Shown: positions 43,260-53,932, counted from the stretch's first letter. The stretch is 64,000 nucleotides of DNA from Agrypnia vestita (GCA_016648135.1 JADDOH010010909.1:1-64000); one strand, 5' to 3'. Numbers and translations are program-made. Notes: generated by a model from the letters alone, not told the origin.

Positions 43260-43335
43260 GAATATTCCGGAATATTCTAAATGGTTCTTGTAACTTCTCG
43301 ACTCTGCTAGATAGTTTTGGAATATTCAGTGGAAC
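43260..43335. promoter_or_regulatory. Heat-shock-element-like site
   Basis: GAA 43260, TTC 43265, GAA 43270 and TTC 43275 are four perfect alternating modules at 5-bp steps (GGAATATTCCGGAATATTC). A two-module site lies at 43320-43327 with another GAA at 43332. No gene is known nearby. Confidence 0.5.
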
Positions 43336-43860
43336 GTTTTTTGCTGTAATTATAAATAATAGATAACTCCGGTTGAGGTCTTGCGATTACGAGAAATGTT
43401 AGCCAGACCGTTTTGATTAAATAAAAATAAATTAAACATCGGAGAAAGAAAATACATCGAAGCTGAAGTAAGATTAAATAAAATTAAAGTTTTTGATGAA
43501 TTCTTTTGAAGGGTAATCATTTACGCCGAGGGAGAATCCTTTTTCTAACGAATGGCATTGTATCGATACAGATGAACAGAAGTTTCAACCTTTCAGTGGT
43601 GGTTTGTGGTCTCACAGACAATCACTGCACGTATTCGATAAAAATCCAATCTATGTTCTTTCTTTCAAGTTTTACCACCGACGTAAATGCAACGCTGAAT
43701 ATAAGTAAAATTTCAGCCATGGATAATTTGATGGGTAAGTGATTGTAAATTGATTAAATCCATTTTGATTTACAGTAAATTGAACTTTGTAATGAGCTTA
43801 ATTTATAATATTATTAATATTATTAATATTTAAAGCATTAACTTTGTGGTTAGACATTAT
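43336..43860. other. Unassigned stretch
   Basis: A plus-strand frame of 78 codons from 43506 matches nothing known. No gene recognised. Confidence 0.3.
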
Positions 43861-43904
43861 AACAGATTGTTAGTTAAATTTGTAAAAACCACTACCAGAT
43901 TTTA

Positions 43905-43946
43905 GGTCTACCGGTTTTGAGACGTACCCGTCTCTTCGTCAGGACC
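43905..43946 (-). ncRNA. Hammerhead-like motif, left arm
   Basis: Minus strand: GGTC, CTGACGA, A, stem II GAGACG/CGTCTC with loop GGTA, AAAA (G12 changed to A), ACCGGT, A, GACC. Stem I and II are perfect; the G12 change should inactivate it. Confidence 0.65.
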
Positions 43947-44127
43947 AACACCCACTTTAGAGCCCGCCCCCTCTCACTCTTTTTTGGTAGATCCCTGATG
44001 GTTCATTAGGCTAATCGGTGAATGTTTGTCCCTGACAAGACAAACACGCATGTGATCAATTATTGGTGGAAGTGTAACAATACTATGGTTGAGGTGTGTA
44101 GTGTTGTGAATGTAGTGGTGTAGTGTT

Positions 44128-44169
44128 GGTCCTGACGAAGAGATGGGTACGTCTCGAAACCGGTAGACC
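44128..44169 (+). ncRNA. Hammerhead-like motif, right arm, full core
   Basis: GGTC (44128-44131), CTGACGA (44132-44138), an extra A, stem II 44140-44145 with 44150-44155 (one G-T pair) and loop GGTA, GAAA (44156-44159), ACCGGT sharing the last A (44159-44164), A at 44165, and GACC (44166-44169) pairing with GGTC. Every invariant core base is present. Predicted cleavage is after A44165. The palindromic ACCGGT leaves no loop for stem III in a monomer, so activity would probably need two copies pairing. Confidence 0.7.
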
Positions 44170-44220
44170 TAAAATCTGGTAGTAGTTTTTACAAAGTTAA
44201 CTAACAATCTGTTATATTTA

Positions 44221-44270
44221 TAACGTCTATAGTTTCGAGAGGAGCAGTCTCTTTCATCATCAGGCGTAAT
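44221..44270 (-). ncRNA. Hammerhead-like motif, CTATAG type
   Basis: Minus strand: GCCTGATGA, TGAAA, a stem GAGA/TCTC with loop CTGCTCC, GAAA and CTATAGAC. Core bases are intact, but stem I is not convincing. A relative lies at 51485. Confidence 0.45.
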
Positions 44271-44424
44271 TTATAACTACAGATATTTTGTCATCTTATT
44301 CCAATTTAGCCATATCAATCAATCAATAATAATTCAAACTACATTACAGGAAAATATCAACTTACTTGATTTATAAACTTCTATGTTGGTAATATAAAAT
44401 ATTTTTACACAGCAGTTTTTTTTA

Positions 44425-45050
44425 AATAGATGAATAAAATATCTGGGTGTTAGATATGTAAGCAACATAACATTTCACGATCAAATAGAGACGATCAGCG
44501 TAATGCTTTGAGAATGTTAAGATTTGTTCTGCGTACTGCCAGAGTTTTTGAGAATACCCGCGTACTGAAAACTCTTTACAACCCCTTGGTGCGAAGTAGA
44601 CTCGAGAGTGGCTCGATGATTTGGGGGCCAAATGAGAGCAAGTACTCTCTAATGGTGGAGAAAGTCCAAAATAAGTTTCTGAGATATCTCTACATGAGAT
44701 AATACGGGAATTATCCTTGGCTCTACCCAACCGAGTTTCTCTAGGGTATGCTCAGCTACAATAGTTTAAAGACTATAAGGAATGTGTATTTGATTACACA
44801 TTTTTATTGATTGTTGTGCGATATGATCGATTATCCTAAAAATATATGGAGCATTGATTTGTATATTCCTGATAATTACCTTAGACATCGTCAGCATAAC
44901 TGTTTTACATTCCAATTTACAGGACCAACCTGCCGATGGTTTTGCCTGTTGGAAGAGCTACCGCTATGCTGAACCATATCGCTTTGGGTATTGATGTATT
45001 CCATGTGTCTGAAGGGGTTTTCCGAAACAGAATTCTCCTACACTTTTGAC
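44425..45050 (+). mobile_element. LINE C-terminal region, long fragment
   Basis: IKYLGVRYVSNITFHDQIET, then after a frameshift NALRMLRFVLRTARVFENTR, VLKTLYNPLVRSRLESGSMI, WGPNESKYSLMVEKVQNKFL, RYLYMR, and further pieces YGNYPWLYPTEFL, LSYNSLKTIRNVYLI, DLYIPDNYLRH and GIDVFHVSE. From YLGV through LV.S.LEY.S.(I)W.P, EKVQ..FLR, YP.(L)YP..FL.GML.Y.SL..RR to the end, the whole post-RT region of one LINE clade can be followed, with about six frameshifts or stops. Confidence 0.8.
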
Positions 45051-45338
45051 CAGATTTTATGTTATTTTTAATTAATAAAATATTATCATTTTGATAAATA
45101 TACTTTCATAATATATATGCCTGGAACACTTAGTTATGTATAAATGAATAAAATAAAATTGAACTGAAAATAATTCAATACCATTTAAACTGTTAGTAAC
45201 AACAGATGAACCTGACTTGTTTAACACAGACCTCTGAATTGTTAAGGAGATAAGAGAGAATATTTTTTACATGAAACTAAAATACAATAAAGTGATTCAC
45301 TGAAAATGGACACATAGTTGTAAAAGTACATAACTATA

Positions 45339-45660
45339 TCAAAGTGTTTCAGAGCCTTCGTCAGCATAAAATTTTATTCAAACAAATTAAATACAAAAAT
45401 CGAACTATGGACAGTCAAAATATAAAAATTATATAAGGAAAATGAATAATAATGATGTATCTACTAACATGAAATCAAATTTAAAACATAACTATTTGTA
45501 TAAAAGGACCTGGTTATTTATAATATTCAAGTAACTACAAACACTTTTTCTTATTTCCAAAATTTTTAATACATCAAACTACAATCCTGTATAATTTGTA
45601 TGTGAAATTTGTAAACCCTCAGTAATATCAAAAAAATGTTTTATAGATTTTACCTCTTCA
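45339..45660 (-). mobile_element. Penelope-like element B, copy 1
   Basis: On the minus strand ITEGLQISHTNYTG, LKILEIRKSV and LNIINNQVL match the C-terminal pattern LQILH.NY.ES..D.LEILEIRK.VN of copies at 56170 and 62225. Downstream, at 45369-45347, GCTGACGA, AGGCTCT, GAAAC has the hammerhead order, but stem II is only 2 bp. The coding segment carries stops. Confidence 0.55.
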
Positions 45661-46520
45661 TATTATTATGGGCTGTGTGAATTATTTAAAATAAAAAAAT
45701 AGGTATATTTGACAGTATACCTCTGGAAGATCACTGAACAGAATATTTTTGATTTTTAACTTTCTACACAAATTACCAATTTATATATGCAGCTTTATGA
45801 GAAACATTCCACTTTATAAAGTCGAAGGTCAAGTCTTTTCTTCATCTTTAGATGAGTTTATTTACATTACTTATTTACAACTAGTTTATTTACATTGTGA
45901 AATGATTTTGTAATACATTAAAACAATATAAGAAAAAGTATAAGAATTATCTTTATCTTTTTCATCACAATTAAAAAAGAGCCAGATTGAGAATCCAGTA
46001 AAATTGTTGTATTGTATGAGAAGTCCATTTTACAATTCGTTTACAAAATTTTATAAAATAAGACGATCTTTTTGAAACGATGTATGAAATACAAAAAAGA
46101 GAAATATCTCTCGTATCTTGAACACGCCTTACGAAGTAAAAAGGTGCTATTTCCAAGATGTATCTTCCTTGCCACCCCGGTTCGAAGAAAGCCGGTGAGT
46201 TGCCCTAAACATAGTTAGAAAAAATAGCAAAAAAAATTAAATTATGTTTGATAAAATTTTCGTCGTTTAATGTTATCGCAAGCAAAAAGCTCTTAGATTT
46301 TGCGTGAGTGCACCACACAAATTAAGTTAGGACATTAATACTTAAACTTTTAAAGCTCACGTTTTTTGTTATAGCCTTCCACTAGGTTGGGTTTACGAGT
46401 TTTACTTTTAAAGGCATTTACTAACGAGCCCTATACAGAGTACAACTAACTAACTTCATCATTATGCTTTTAATAAAAACCTTTCTAAGTTATATCTTGA
46501 ACCGTATAAATAGTTTATAT
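45661..46520. other. Unassigned AT-rich stretch
   Basis: Nothing recognised; short frames only. Confidence 0.35.
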
Positions 46521-46524
46521 TCTC

Positions 46525-46567
46525 AACTTCAGACGATAACAATATTTCTCGAAACAAGTAGTGTTTT
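46525..46567 (+). ncRNA. Degenerate hammerhead-like motif
   Basis: CAGACGA (CTGACGA with one change) at 46530, GAAA at 46551-46554, ACAAGT and A, then GTGTT. Stem II is weak. It resembles the other Penelope-type motifs but could be chance. Confidence 0.3.
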
Positions 46568-47139
46568 AATTTAACTGAAAAGTGGTCTTGAATGAGTGTT
46601 TTATTTATTTATTATATAGATGAGTGAATTTCAGTTATAATATTAATATAACTTGTCAGAAAAAAAGGCATTTCACTCTTATTTTTATGCAAAATAAAAA
46701 AGCTCTTAATACCGAAAAAATCTAATATCACCTGAACTTTGAAGCCGCGGCCTGAATCTTAATTAGTGTTGCTAATTTTTCAACCCTTATTAGAATGATA
46801 CCCAATAACGACGACACCAGAACGATCCTTCGGCTCGATGACTTGCCTAAAAGCCTCCGACGAACCCCAGCCCTTAGCGCTGGTAATAAAACCTCCACAG
46901 CGCCACCTGCAACTTGTAATCATGTTGATCAGATGTTCTCAAACGGGGGGCTGTGAACAATTAAGCAAGAGTACCTCCGAAATTGTTTCCCCGATAGCTT
47001 ATTAGAAATTTAAATCATTTTCACTTTTTTTTTCTAACAAATCTAGAAATACAACGTGATGATTGCTTCATTAGTAAAATTAAAATGTAGTAATGATATC
47101 ATACAACTTTATTATTAAATTAGATACGATTAAATAAAC
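46568..47139. other. Unassigned stretch
   Basis: A GC-richer patch at about 46800-46920 has no recognised frame. Otherwise AT-rich. Confidence 0.35.
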
Positions 47140-47270
47140 GGCTCTTAGAGCAATGGTTATGGCACTATCTGCTCATGCCAAATGTTAGGAGTTCGAATCC
47201 TGATGAGGTAAAAGTGCATATGCATATGTGATTTACTCATGTCGAGTATTTCGTAATGTGAATTTTTTTA
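47140..47270 (+). mobile_element. tRNA-derived SINE (family 1), copy 3
   Basis: The tRNA-like head has GGCTCTTAGAGCAATGG (A-box region) and the B box GAGTTCGAATCC. The body has ATGTGATTTACTCATGTCGA, GTATTTCGTAATGTG, shared with the copies at 29797 and 33352. Head sequence differs more than body sequence, suggesting different tRNA heads or fast decay. Confidence 0.65.
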
Positions 47271-47369
47271 TTGTATCAGTAACACATTGTTATGTAATCT
47301 ATTCAAGAAGTCCAGTATATTTATTTAATTTTCACTGTTTATATAGTTTCGTATATGCATGTGTTGTAT

Positions 47370-47640
47370 GAGCTAATACATGGCATACATTAAAACTTAT
47401 TTTATTATATAATCTACAGTCATTTAAAGTTTTTCTTTATCAACTTTTTGTAGACAGTTTAAACTCATTTATATTAACCGTATTTTGTATAGTTTTTGGC
47501 AGGCTGTAGAAGTCCTAGTAGGTACATTAGACAATTTTGTGAATTATTTTTCTTTTTCTTTTGAAGTCTTATGCTGTCGGCGCCTCTTGTGTTGTATGAA
47601 TGAAAATCCTTATTTTGAATTTGAAACCAAATTAATAAAT
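47370..47640 (-). repeat. Dispersed repeat family I, copy 2
   Basis: Inverse of 38860-39120 (TTCTTTTGAAGTCTTATGCT, TTGTGAATTATTTTTC). Slightly diverged. Non-coding. Confidence 0.6.
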
Positions 47641-49195
47641 CAATAAGAAAGACAAAGACAAAGACCGGTAGCAGCCAAATATTTTTTCATGGATTTGATT
47701 TTTCTGTATGTCTTTCTAATAAAATTGATCAATTCATTTGGTTTTAAATTTCACGGAATTTTGTTCTGAAATAATTGCAACTTCACAATAAAAATGTGTT
47801 TTTGAATATAATCCTTATTTTGTTTCATCTGTTCATATGGGTAATAATCCGTATCTGATTTAAAATATTTATAAAAATAATTTAAATTTTTGGTAGGCTT
47901 TCGATTATTGATGTAATCTATACATAATTAAACTTAATAAAGCAAAAAATATGAAGTATTCATTTAATCGATTTTCCAAAAAATATACAGGAAAAAATAT
48001 GTTTCGAAAAAATATTTTAATGGTTTAAAAATCTGTCTACGGCTATCATGGAATTATTAACTCGCAACTCCAAAAACAAATTCGCCATGTATTAAAGATG
48101 ACGAAAAATTTGAGTCTTGCTCGTGTAAATTATTAATATATTGTATCATTTTCAAATTGCAATCAATTTTATATTGCAGCCAATCACGAAATTTGAGTAA
48201 ATTGTGTGAAGAAATTTTTTTTTAAATTAAAATTCTGCCTCATTTACAAACGTGCGTGAAAAAATTGAGTTTGTGTTAGGTTTTAAAACAGTTATTAACT
48301 AAAAGGTAAAATTAACAATTACTGAAGACAAAACTACTCTGATTTACGTGCCAGCATATGGTATAAAAATACATTACTCTTTATGAATCAATGTCCATCA
48401 ATAACGCTACCAGATAATGAAAATAGGAGTACGGCATAATATTGAGGTAAAAAAAGCAAAAATCATATAATTCTCTATGTAAAAATGTCCATCACTAAAG
48501 CTACGAGATTGTGCGGCAATATTGGCGAGGTATAAAATAATTATGAGATATAAAAAAGCATAATTGATGTAACAAAGTGGCCGAAATATGTAGTAAGTAT
48601 TTTTTTACGGTTAAGGTAATTCATATTTTTTTTTATATCGAAGAAAAACTTAACACCGGAATACTTCCAAAAAATCTTGTCAAAATATTTAAAAATACGT
48701 TGAAAATTTTCGCTGCGGTAAATTTATTAAAATCATCGACATTTTTGAACACCACTGGCGAGGCCTAAAGTCCTGGAACTTCCTCCATATAAATTTAACT
48801 GCTTGAAACTAAAGTAAATCTTCAATGTCTATATGTATACGTGTGTGCATGTGTATGTTCGCTGAATACTAAAATGTAACTCCCGAAACGCCTAATGATT
48901 CTCATTTCACGGGGCAATATTGGATATGCAGGACTTACGATCTTTGCTCGCAAACTCGGGAACAACTCCGTCCTCGTTAAGGTTTTAATACCGTGCCCAC
49001 CCGACTGCCAACTGTTGGTATCCAGCTCTCAGGATACACGAGATTCCATAACAATATTTTAGTGACAAATTGATCTAACATTGTTATGAATCAAATTGCA
49101 CACTTAAAACAAGCAACCAAACTGATTCATATTTTTTATGTGATTATTGTCTTGAATTTAGAATCATTATGTTATGGTTATCAGTCCCTTTTTTA
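47641..49195. other. Unassigned stretch
   Basis: AT-rich with a partial duplication (TGTCCATCA.TAA.GCTAC near 48390 and 48487). GC-richer at 48890-49040 without a frame. No gene recognised. Confidence 0.35.
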
Positions 49196-49199
49196 TTTT

Positions 49200-49475
49200 A
49201 TCACGTTTCGTGTCTACCAGATGCGTCGCAGTCTCTTCATGCAACTTGCTCAGTTGTATGAAAAACCATTAAAAATTTCTAAAAATCCAAAATTATAATA
49301 TAATTATTATTTTTTTTAAACGAAAATTGATAGATCCTTTTGATCGTCGTCACGAGTCTGCTTGCAAACTTTCAGCTCGATTGGATCACGGAAAAATGGT
49401 TAAAAATCGATCTAAAGTTTTTTCGTCAAGCAATCAAGCAAACAGACGCTACGAGTTAAAAGAAAGAGGATAAAA
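49200..49475 (+). repeat. Dispersed repeat family F, copy 2
   Basis: Starts TTTCGTGTCTACCAGATGCG and ends CGCTACGAGTTAAAAGAAAG. The copy at 60215-60300 has the same two ends joined directly, which marks the borders. Shares the middle with 20090-20375. Confidence 0.65.
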
Positions 49476-49555
49476 AAAGACAAATTTGAAATGTATTAGG
49501 TAGAAAGTTTAATATTAATTTATATTAAGTTATATTTATAGACGTATATTATTAA

Positions 49556-49700
49556 TTAACGATGAGCTTGCATGCGAAGAGGTATGAATGTGGATGAGGC
49601 AAGAGTTGTAAGTCAGGACAGAAGAGTGTGGCTCTCTATGCTCTCTGCCTACCCCCACGGAAAACAGCGTGATGGTAAGTAAGTAAGTAAGTAATAATAT
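49556..49700 (+). mobile_element. LINE 3' fragment, TAAG-tailed family, copy 4
   Basis: MRRGMNVDEARVVSQDRRVW, LSMLSAYPHGKQ, then GTGATGGTAAGTAAGTAAGT. Identical in outline to the end of the copy at 54146 but on the plus strand. Only about 40 codons remain. Confidence 0.75.
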
Positions 49701-50505
49701 TAATTTAAGGCCCTGGATCACGGTAAAAAAAAGTTTTCATTTTCTGAAACATGCGTGTGTTAAGAATGGTCTCAACAATTTTTTAAAAGAAATTTGTAAA
49801 ATTGACGGAGATACAGTGGTTTATGTGAAACCGTTCGAAGCGCACGATCGCGCCGGGTAGGAGATGTGCGACTGTCGATCAGATCTGCTACCTGTCCACC
49901 TATTGTTGATGAGTCTCTGGATATTGAGGAGCTTTATAGCTTTGTATGGTCCAGGAATAGCTGACTAACAAAAACAAAAAAAAGAGACAAATATTTTTTT
50001 TGTTTGAATGAACTACGTTTTTCAACCTGGTTGACAACATATTAAAAAAACAGCCGATTTGCATGCGCCAACTTTAAAACTGTTTGAAAATCCTATTTCT
50101 ATGGCACCACGTAGAGTTTTTTTTTTATAAACGGCCCCTTCTATTTTTTCTTTTTATGAACGATGAAAACTTCCTTGAAAATCGGAAATAAAATTCGCTG
50201 GTCCGCCATTTTTTTTAGATATCGAAATTCCCCTACGTGATACTGTAAACCTAAATGTTTTGTTTCTAAATATATTTCTATTTTATTTTTCTGATGAAAC
50301 GTATGGCTTAATTGCTGTCAACCGCCGAGCAGCAATTACGTCGGAGTGTCCTCATGGAAGCAGCGTACACTGCAAAGTATACTTTAGATTGGAGTAAAAA
50401 AAATTGTATACAGTCTTCTATATGTATATATTTACTAAGAGTATTAATAAAAAAAATGCTTGTGTTTATTGTTTGCTTGAAGATAATTACGAATATTTTT
50501 CTTCT
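49701..50505. other. Unassigned stretch
   Basis: A small hairpin AATTGCTG/CAGCAATT at 50309-50337. Otherwise no recognised gene or repeat. Confidence 0.35.
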
Positions 50506-50509
50506 TTCA

Positions 50510-51395
50510 GTGCCATATTCGTTCAACGGACGTTGGTTCTCATGTGGCTATGATAATTTTCATTACTGCGTCCCGGACAGCAAGACTAGTAGACTGCACA
50601 ATAGTGATGGGTCCGCTCTGTACTCACTACTACAATGTAGTACTACACTACTATGTAGTACTACACTACATTGAAGTGCACACTTCGTACGTTTTGAAGT
50701 GTAGTGAACACTACAAACTACAAACACCAAAGTTATTGAAAGTATAAACTTCAAATAGTGATAAAGCGAACACTACAAAGTACATACACTTCAAAGTTAT
50801 CGAAAGTATGAGAAACATACTTTAAATAGTGCATTTTTTACGTGAAATTTATGGAAGTTGATGTAGCTAAACGAAGAAATCTCTGGAAACTGTAACAACC
50901 CCCCCCCTCATGGTTTGAAAATTTTTTGGAATTGAATGAAGAAATCTGGCTGGGGACCTTTTTTTTTAGCTCGCCAAATTTTTATTTGGGAAAAAAATAT
51001 TAACTCACTAGTACTACATTACTTCATTTCATTACACTTCACTTCATTAATACTACAATTACTTCATTACATTACTTCACTTCATTAATACTACAATTAC
51101 TTCATTACTTCACTTCATTTCGTAGTACTACAATTACTTCACTTCAAGTAGTTTTTACTACAATTGTAGTGTAAACTTTGTAGTCTTCAAACTGGTGAAC
51201 GTGTATGTGCTGTAGTCTTCATTTTGAAATGTAGTTTTTCCCTTCGCTACTGGACAAACCACTGTCTCAGATTTTCAGTCATGACGTCCTCCTTCCAGGA
51301 CTCCGACTTCCGGTAATCTTTCCCTGCATTATGAGATGTAGGATCTCGGACTTCTCTGGATGTCTCACCACATGCACGAGATATTGAAATTTTTG
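50510..51395 (-). mobile_element. LINE fragment (GPGRRRTSW family) split by a hAT-like insertion
   Basis: Right of the insertion the minus strand reads HPEKSEILHLIMQGKITGS, then RQWFV-like residues. Left of it, QSTSLAVRDAVMK continues the tail. The paralogue at 15465-15635 runs through the same point without interruption. This copy is therefore the older host of the hAT-like element 50602-51249. Confidence 0.75.
50602..51249. mobile_element. hAT-like non-autonomous transposon with confirmed insertion site
   Basis: The ends TAGTGATGGG and (reverse complement of right end) TAGCGAAGGG are imperfect terminal inverted repeats of hAT type. Flanks are CTGCACAA and CTGGACAA, an 8-bp target duplication with one mismatch. 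The interior is a long imperfect palindrome rich in TACTACA and ACTTCA blocks, with no transposase. The uninterrupted paralogous LINE at 15604-15625 has one copy of the target (TTGGCCAG) directly followed by TCTACT, which confirms both borders. Confidence 0.85.
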
Positions 51396-51484
51396 GATTT
51401 TAATTATTTTAATAGCTTAATTTTTAACTCAATTATTTACACTTTATACTTAACAAAATTTTGTAATACAAACACTCCGAGTTA

Positions 51485-51545
51485 TTTTGTTACAACTATA
51501 GTTTCGAGAAAAATAGTTCCCCTTATCATCATTTATAAATAACTA
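51485..51545 (-). ncRNA. Hammerhead-like motif, ACTATAGT type
   Basis: Minus strand: ATGATGA (first core bases changed), a weak stem II, GAAA, the palindrome ACTATAGT, T, GTAAC. It is a relative of 44221-44270. Core changes and poor stem II make activity unlikely. Confidence 0.35.
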
Positions 51546-51987
51546 CTCATAATTGTTCCTCTTGAAACAATACTCACAAATTTAACTAAACGTGTGTGCA
51601 TTAAAAGTTTAATTTAGTTTTGAGCAGTAATTTTTTTTCTTCTCCTTCATCATTACTAAATTAATAATATAATTAAATTAATAACTTCTCTCTCATCATA
51701 AGGGTGAAAAAATGCTGAGTCATTTCACGATCTTAACGATTTTTTGGCAGAAGGAACGATTTAAAAAAAGGCAAGCGATTAGCAGAGATTGGTTTATTCA
51801 CTTCAATGTTGGAGAAACTGATTTAGATGATGATGATGATGACTAGGCCCTTCTGGCGACTATGGAAGAGAGCGAAAGTTGCATCACTAGGACGTTGAAC
51901 ACTGGAAACTCTTCGGTTGATACGAGTATTTTGAGTATGTTTTATTTATTGCTTACATTGCAAAATAATTTTAAAAATATGTGGGTT
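51546..51987. other. Unassigned stretch
   Basis: A GAT trinucleotide run lies at about 51827-51842. No gene. Confidence 0.35.
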
Positions 51988-52760
51988 ATTATTATTATTA
52001 TTATTATTTAATTTATTAGACACACTAACAGGATAATGGGTACATGATACTCAGATAATAAACATTATAGTGAAGACTATGCCCATTATCCCAATTACAA
52101 GTGTCTTCAGCACGCTCTATTAACATGTATTTTTGCAATTAATTATATTTTACATGTACATTTATGTATATTATATATTTTGTGTTTGAGTGTAGTGCGA
52201 TTAGTATTTAATGAATGATTGATTTGATGGATCTAAAGGTTCATGCCATCGTTTAGAAAATGAATGTCGTGTATGAGTGAGTTTTTGAACGAAGATAAGG
52301 TGTCTGCAAGAATATCAGCATCAATGTTAGGGTCAGCACAATACAAATCATATGTGCGACACAACCTTGCAATGGGAGAAAAGTAACCGACATTATTAGT
52401 GTGCTGACTTATTCTGAAGAACTCCGGGTTTCTTATACGGGGTTTACCATGCAAATTTATATCAGATAGAGAGAGAGAATCAATAGCTCCGCTGTGAATC
52501 TTGTGTAGCACAACGAGATCGGATATTTTCCGTCGGGACTCAAGTTTGTGCATCTTGAAAAAGGCAAGTCGATCTTCGTAGCTGTGAAGATTATGCACCA
52601 ACCATATATGATTGTGATTTTTTTTTCTAAAATATAGTATGTTTACGTTAAAGTCACATTTCAATGTACTCGCTGCGTGCACCTGATCGCAACCCAAGTA
52701 CACAGTACTGTATCTTCTCGGATAACGTTCGAGAAACTTAAGGACTTCCGTTTTCAACAT
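51988..52760 (-). mobile_element. LINE C-terminal domain and 3' end
   Basis: The longest open frame of the window (175 codons, minus strand, 52233-52760) has LHSYEDRLAFFKMHKLESRR, KISDLVVLHKIHSGAIDSLS, RIRNPEFFR, TNNVGYFSPIARLCRTYD, DIDADILADTLSSFKNSL. SYEDRL..F....LE.RR...DL..L.KI..G.ID, then a polar stretch with TN..Y.SP..R..R.YN and a final L..FK..L, is the C-terminal domain of a LINE. Its 3' untranslated region follows and ends in an ATT/AAT run at 51988-52008. The RT domain is absent; upstream sequence (to 52800) is unrelated, so the element is 5'-truncated. Confidence 0.8.
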
Positions 52761-53932
52761 CCTTCTGTTGCCTAATGAGCATAAATGTTTTGTTTAAGTT
52801 GTATTCCATCCTCAAAGGCTTGGGGATGAAATAAAAAAAACTCTTTATTGTAGAGAGTATAGATTGGAAAACACAAGTTATCTACTTTCGCATTACTTCT
52901 ACGTGAAACAGAATAATTGAAACATTGAAAATGGAATGACAATTATTTTATTCGAAAAATGCGTATATAGTTTTACGTTATCGAGTGTGTTTGACATGCA
53001 GACAATATTTTGAAGTTGATCTTACAAACATTATTTTAATATTCATAATTGAAATAAAGTATAGTTTTATTTAATCACGAAAAGTCACTAGACCCAAACT
53101 TAATTGTAATCATATTTATGTGTTTCGTACTAATTTTCATAATCCAGAGAATTCTTCTTATCTGTTGGACACATTAGTCTCTTATAGAATGCCTGTTTCA
53201 AGAGAATAAATTGTAAATTTTTTTGATGTAATTGTAATTCGCATTAGTCGCCGCATTTGCTAGTTTTATTTCTATCATCTTGTTTCTGTTCTCGAAGCAA
53301 TCCCGTCGCGTATTTATAAAGTTCTCAATTTCCTATGTTCTCAAATTTTCCAGCAGTATGTTCAATATAAATTCTGCAAGAATGTTCGGAAGAGGTCGAT
53401 TATTGTTATATAATATTCATGTTAAGTATAGAACTTGAACAAAAATAGTTATAAGAGCTGTGATATTTGCTTTATTTGAAGAAAAAGTTATTAGTGTTAA
53501 ATGTGATTTCCATACAAAGATTTTTGTAATAAATTTGCTCAATTTTCAACGTTGTTCTGGTCTTCACCAGTTGGTCAAACGTTGGTTGGTTAATCACGAT
53601 GAAATGACTAACCGAACTGAGCACAAATCAGCTATCCAGCGCGCCAAAAACCACTACTATGTTACTCTCGTGTGCGGCCCTCTTTATATCTGACTAATGC
53701 CGATATCGAACCCTCTAGGCGTTTTTAGTATTTAGGAGAACTTTCTTCCAGAGGAGGGCTTCCAGGCCTCTATAGATGCATCTCGATGCTTCCCGAAAGC
53801 CATTGATTATGCTAGGCCATTCTGGAATCTTCGATAGTGTTGTTGTAACGTGTGACAGAAGTGCGCAATTCTTGTTAGCCTTGTTATAATATAATGTATC
53901 AATTCACAATGGGATTTCAAATAAAAATGTGC
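52761..53932. other. Unassigned stretch
   Basis: No gene. A GC-richer patch at about 53640-53860 contains GAGAACTTTCTTCCAGAG and TTCTGGAATCTTCG, partial GAA/TTC modules like those at 25273. A 77-codon frame at 53460 is unrecognised. Confidence 0.35.

Larger units (their letters stand above)
43861..44213. mobile_element. 91-bp inverted-repeat element with two hammerhead-like motifs
   Basis: Arms 43861-43951 and 44123-44213 are complementary over 91 bp with four mismatches. Each arm holds a complete ACCGGT-type hammerhead-like motif, pointing outward. The 171-bp centre includes TGGTTCATTAGGCTAATCGG and ACAATACTATGGTTGAGGTG; the latter also follows the motif at 26785. This looks like a Penelope-derived palindrome or a small composite of two Penelope ends. 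Confidence 0.75.

Noticed and set aside
44880..44900. Hammerhead core GCTGACGATG on the minus strand
   Set aside because: No GAAA at the right distance; it lies within a LINE coding remnant.
53460..53693. 77-codon plus-strand frame as a host gene
   Set aside because: No start context, splice signals or recognised domain; codon use does not differ from surrounding non-coding DNA.
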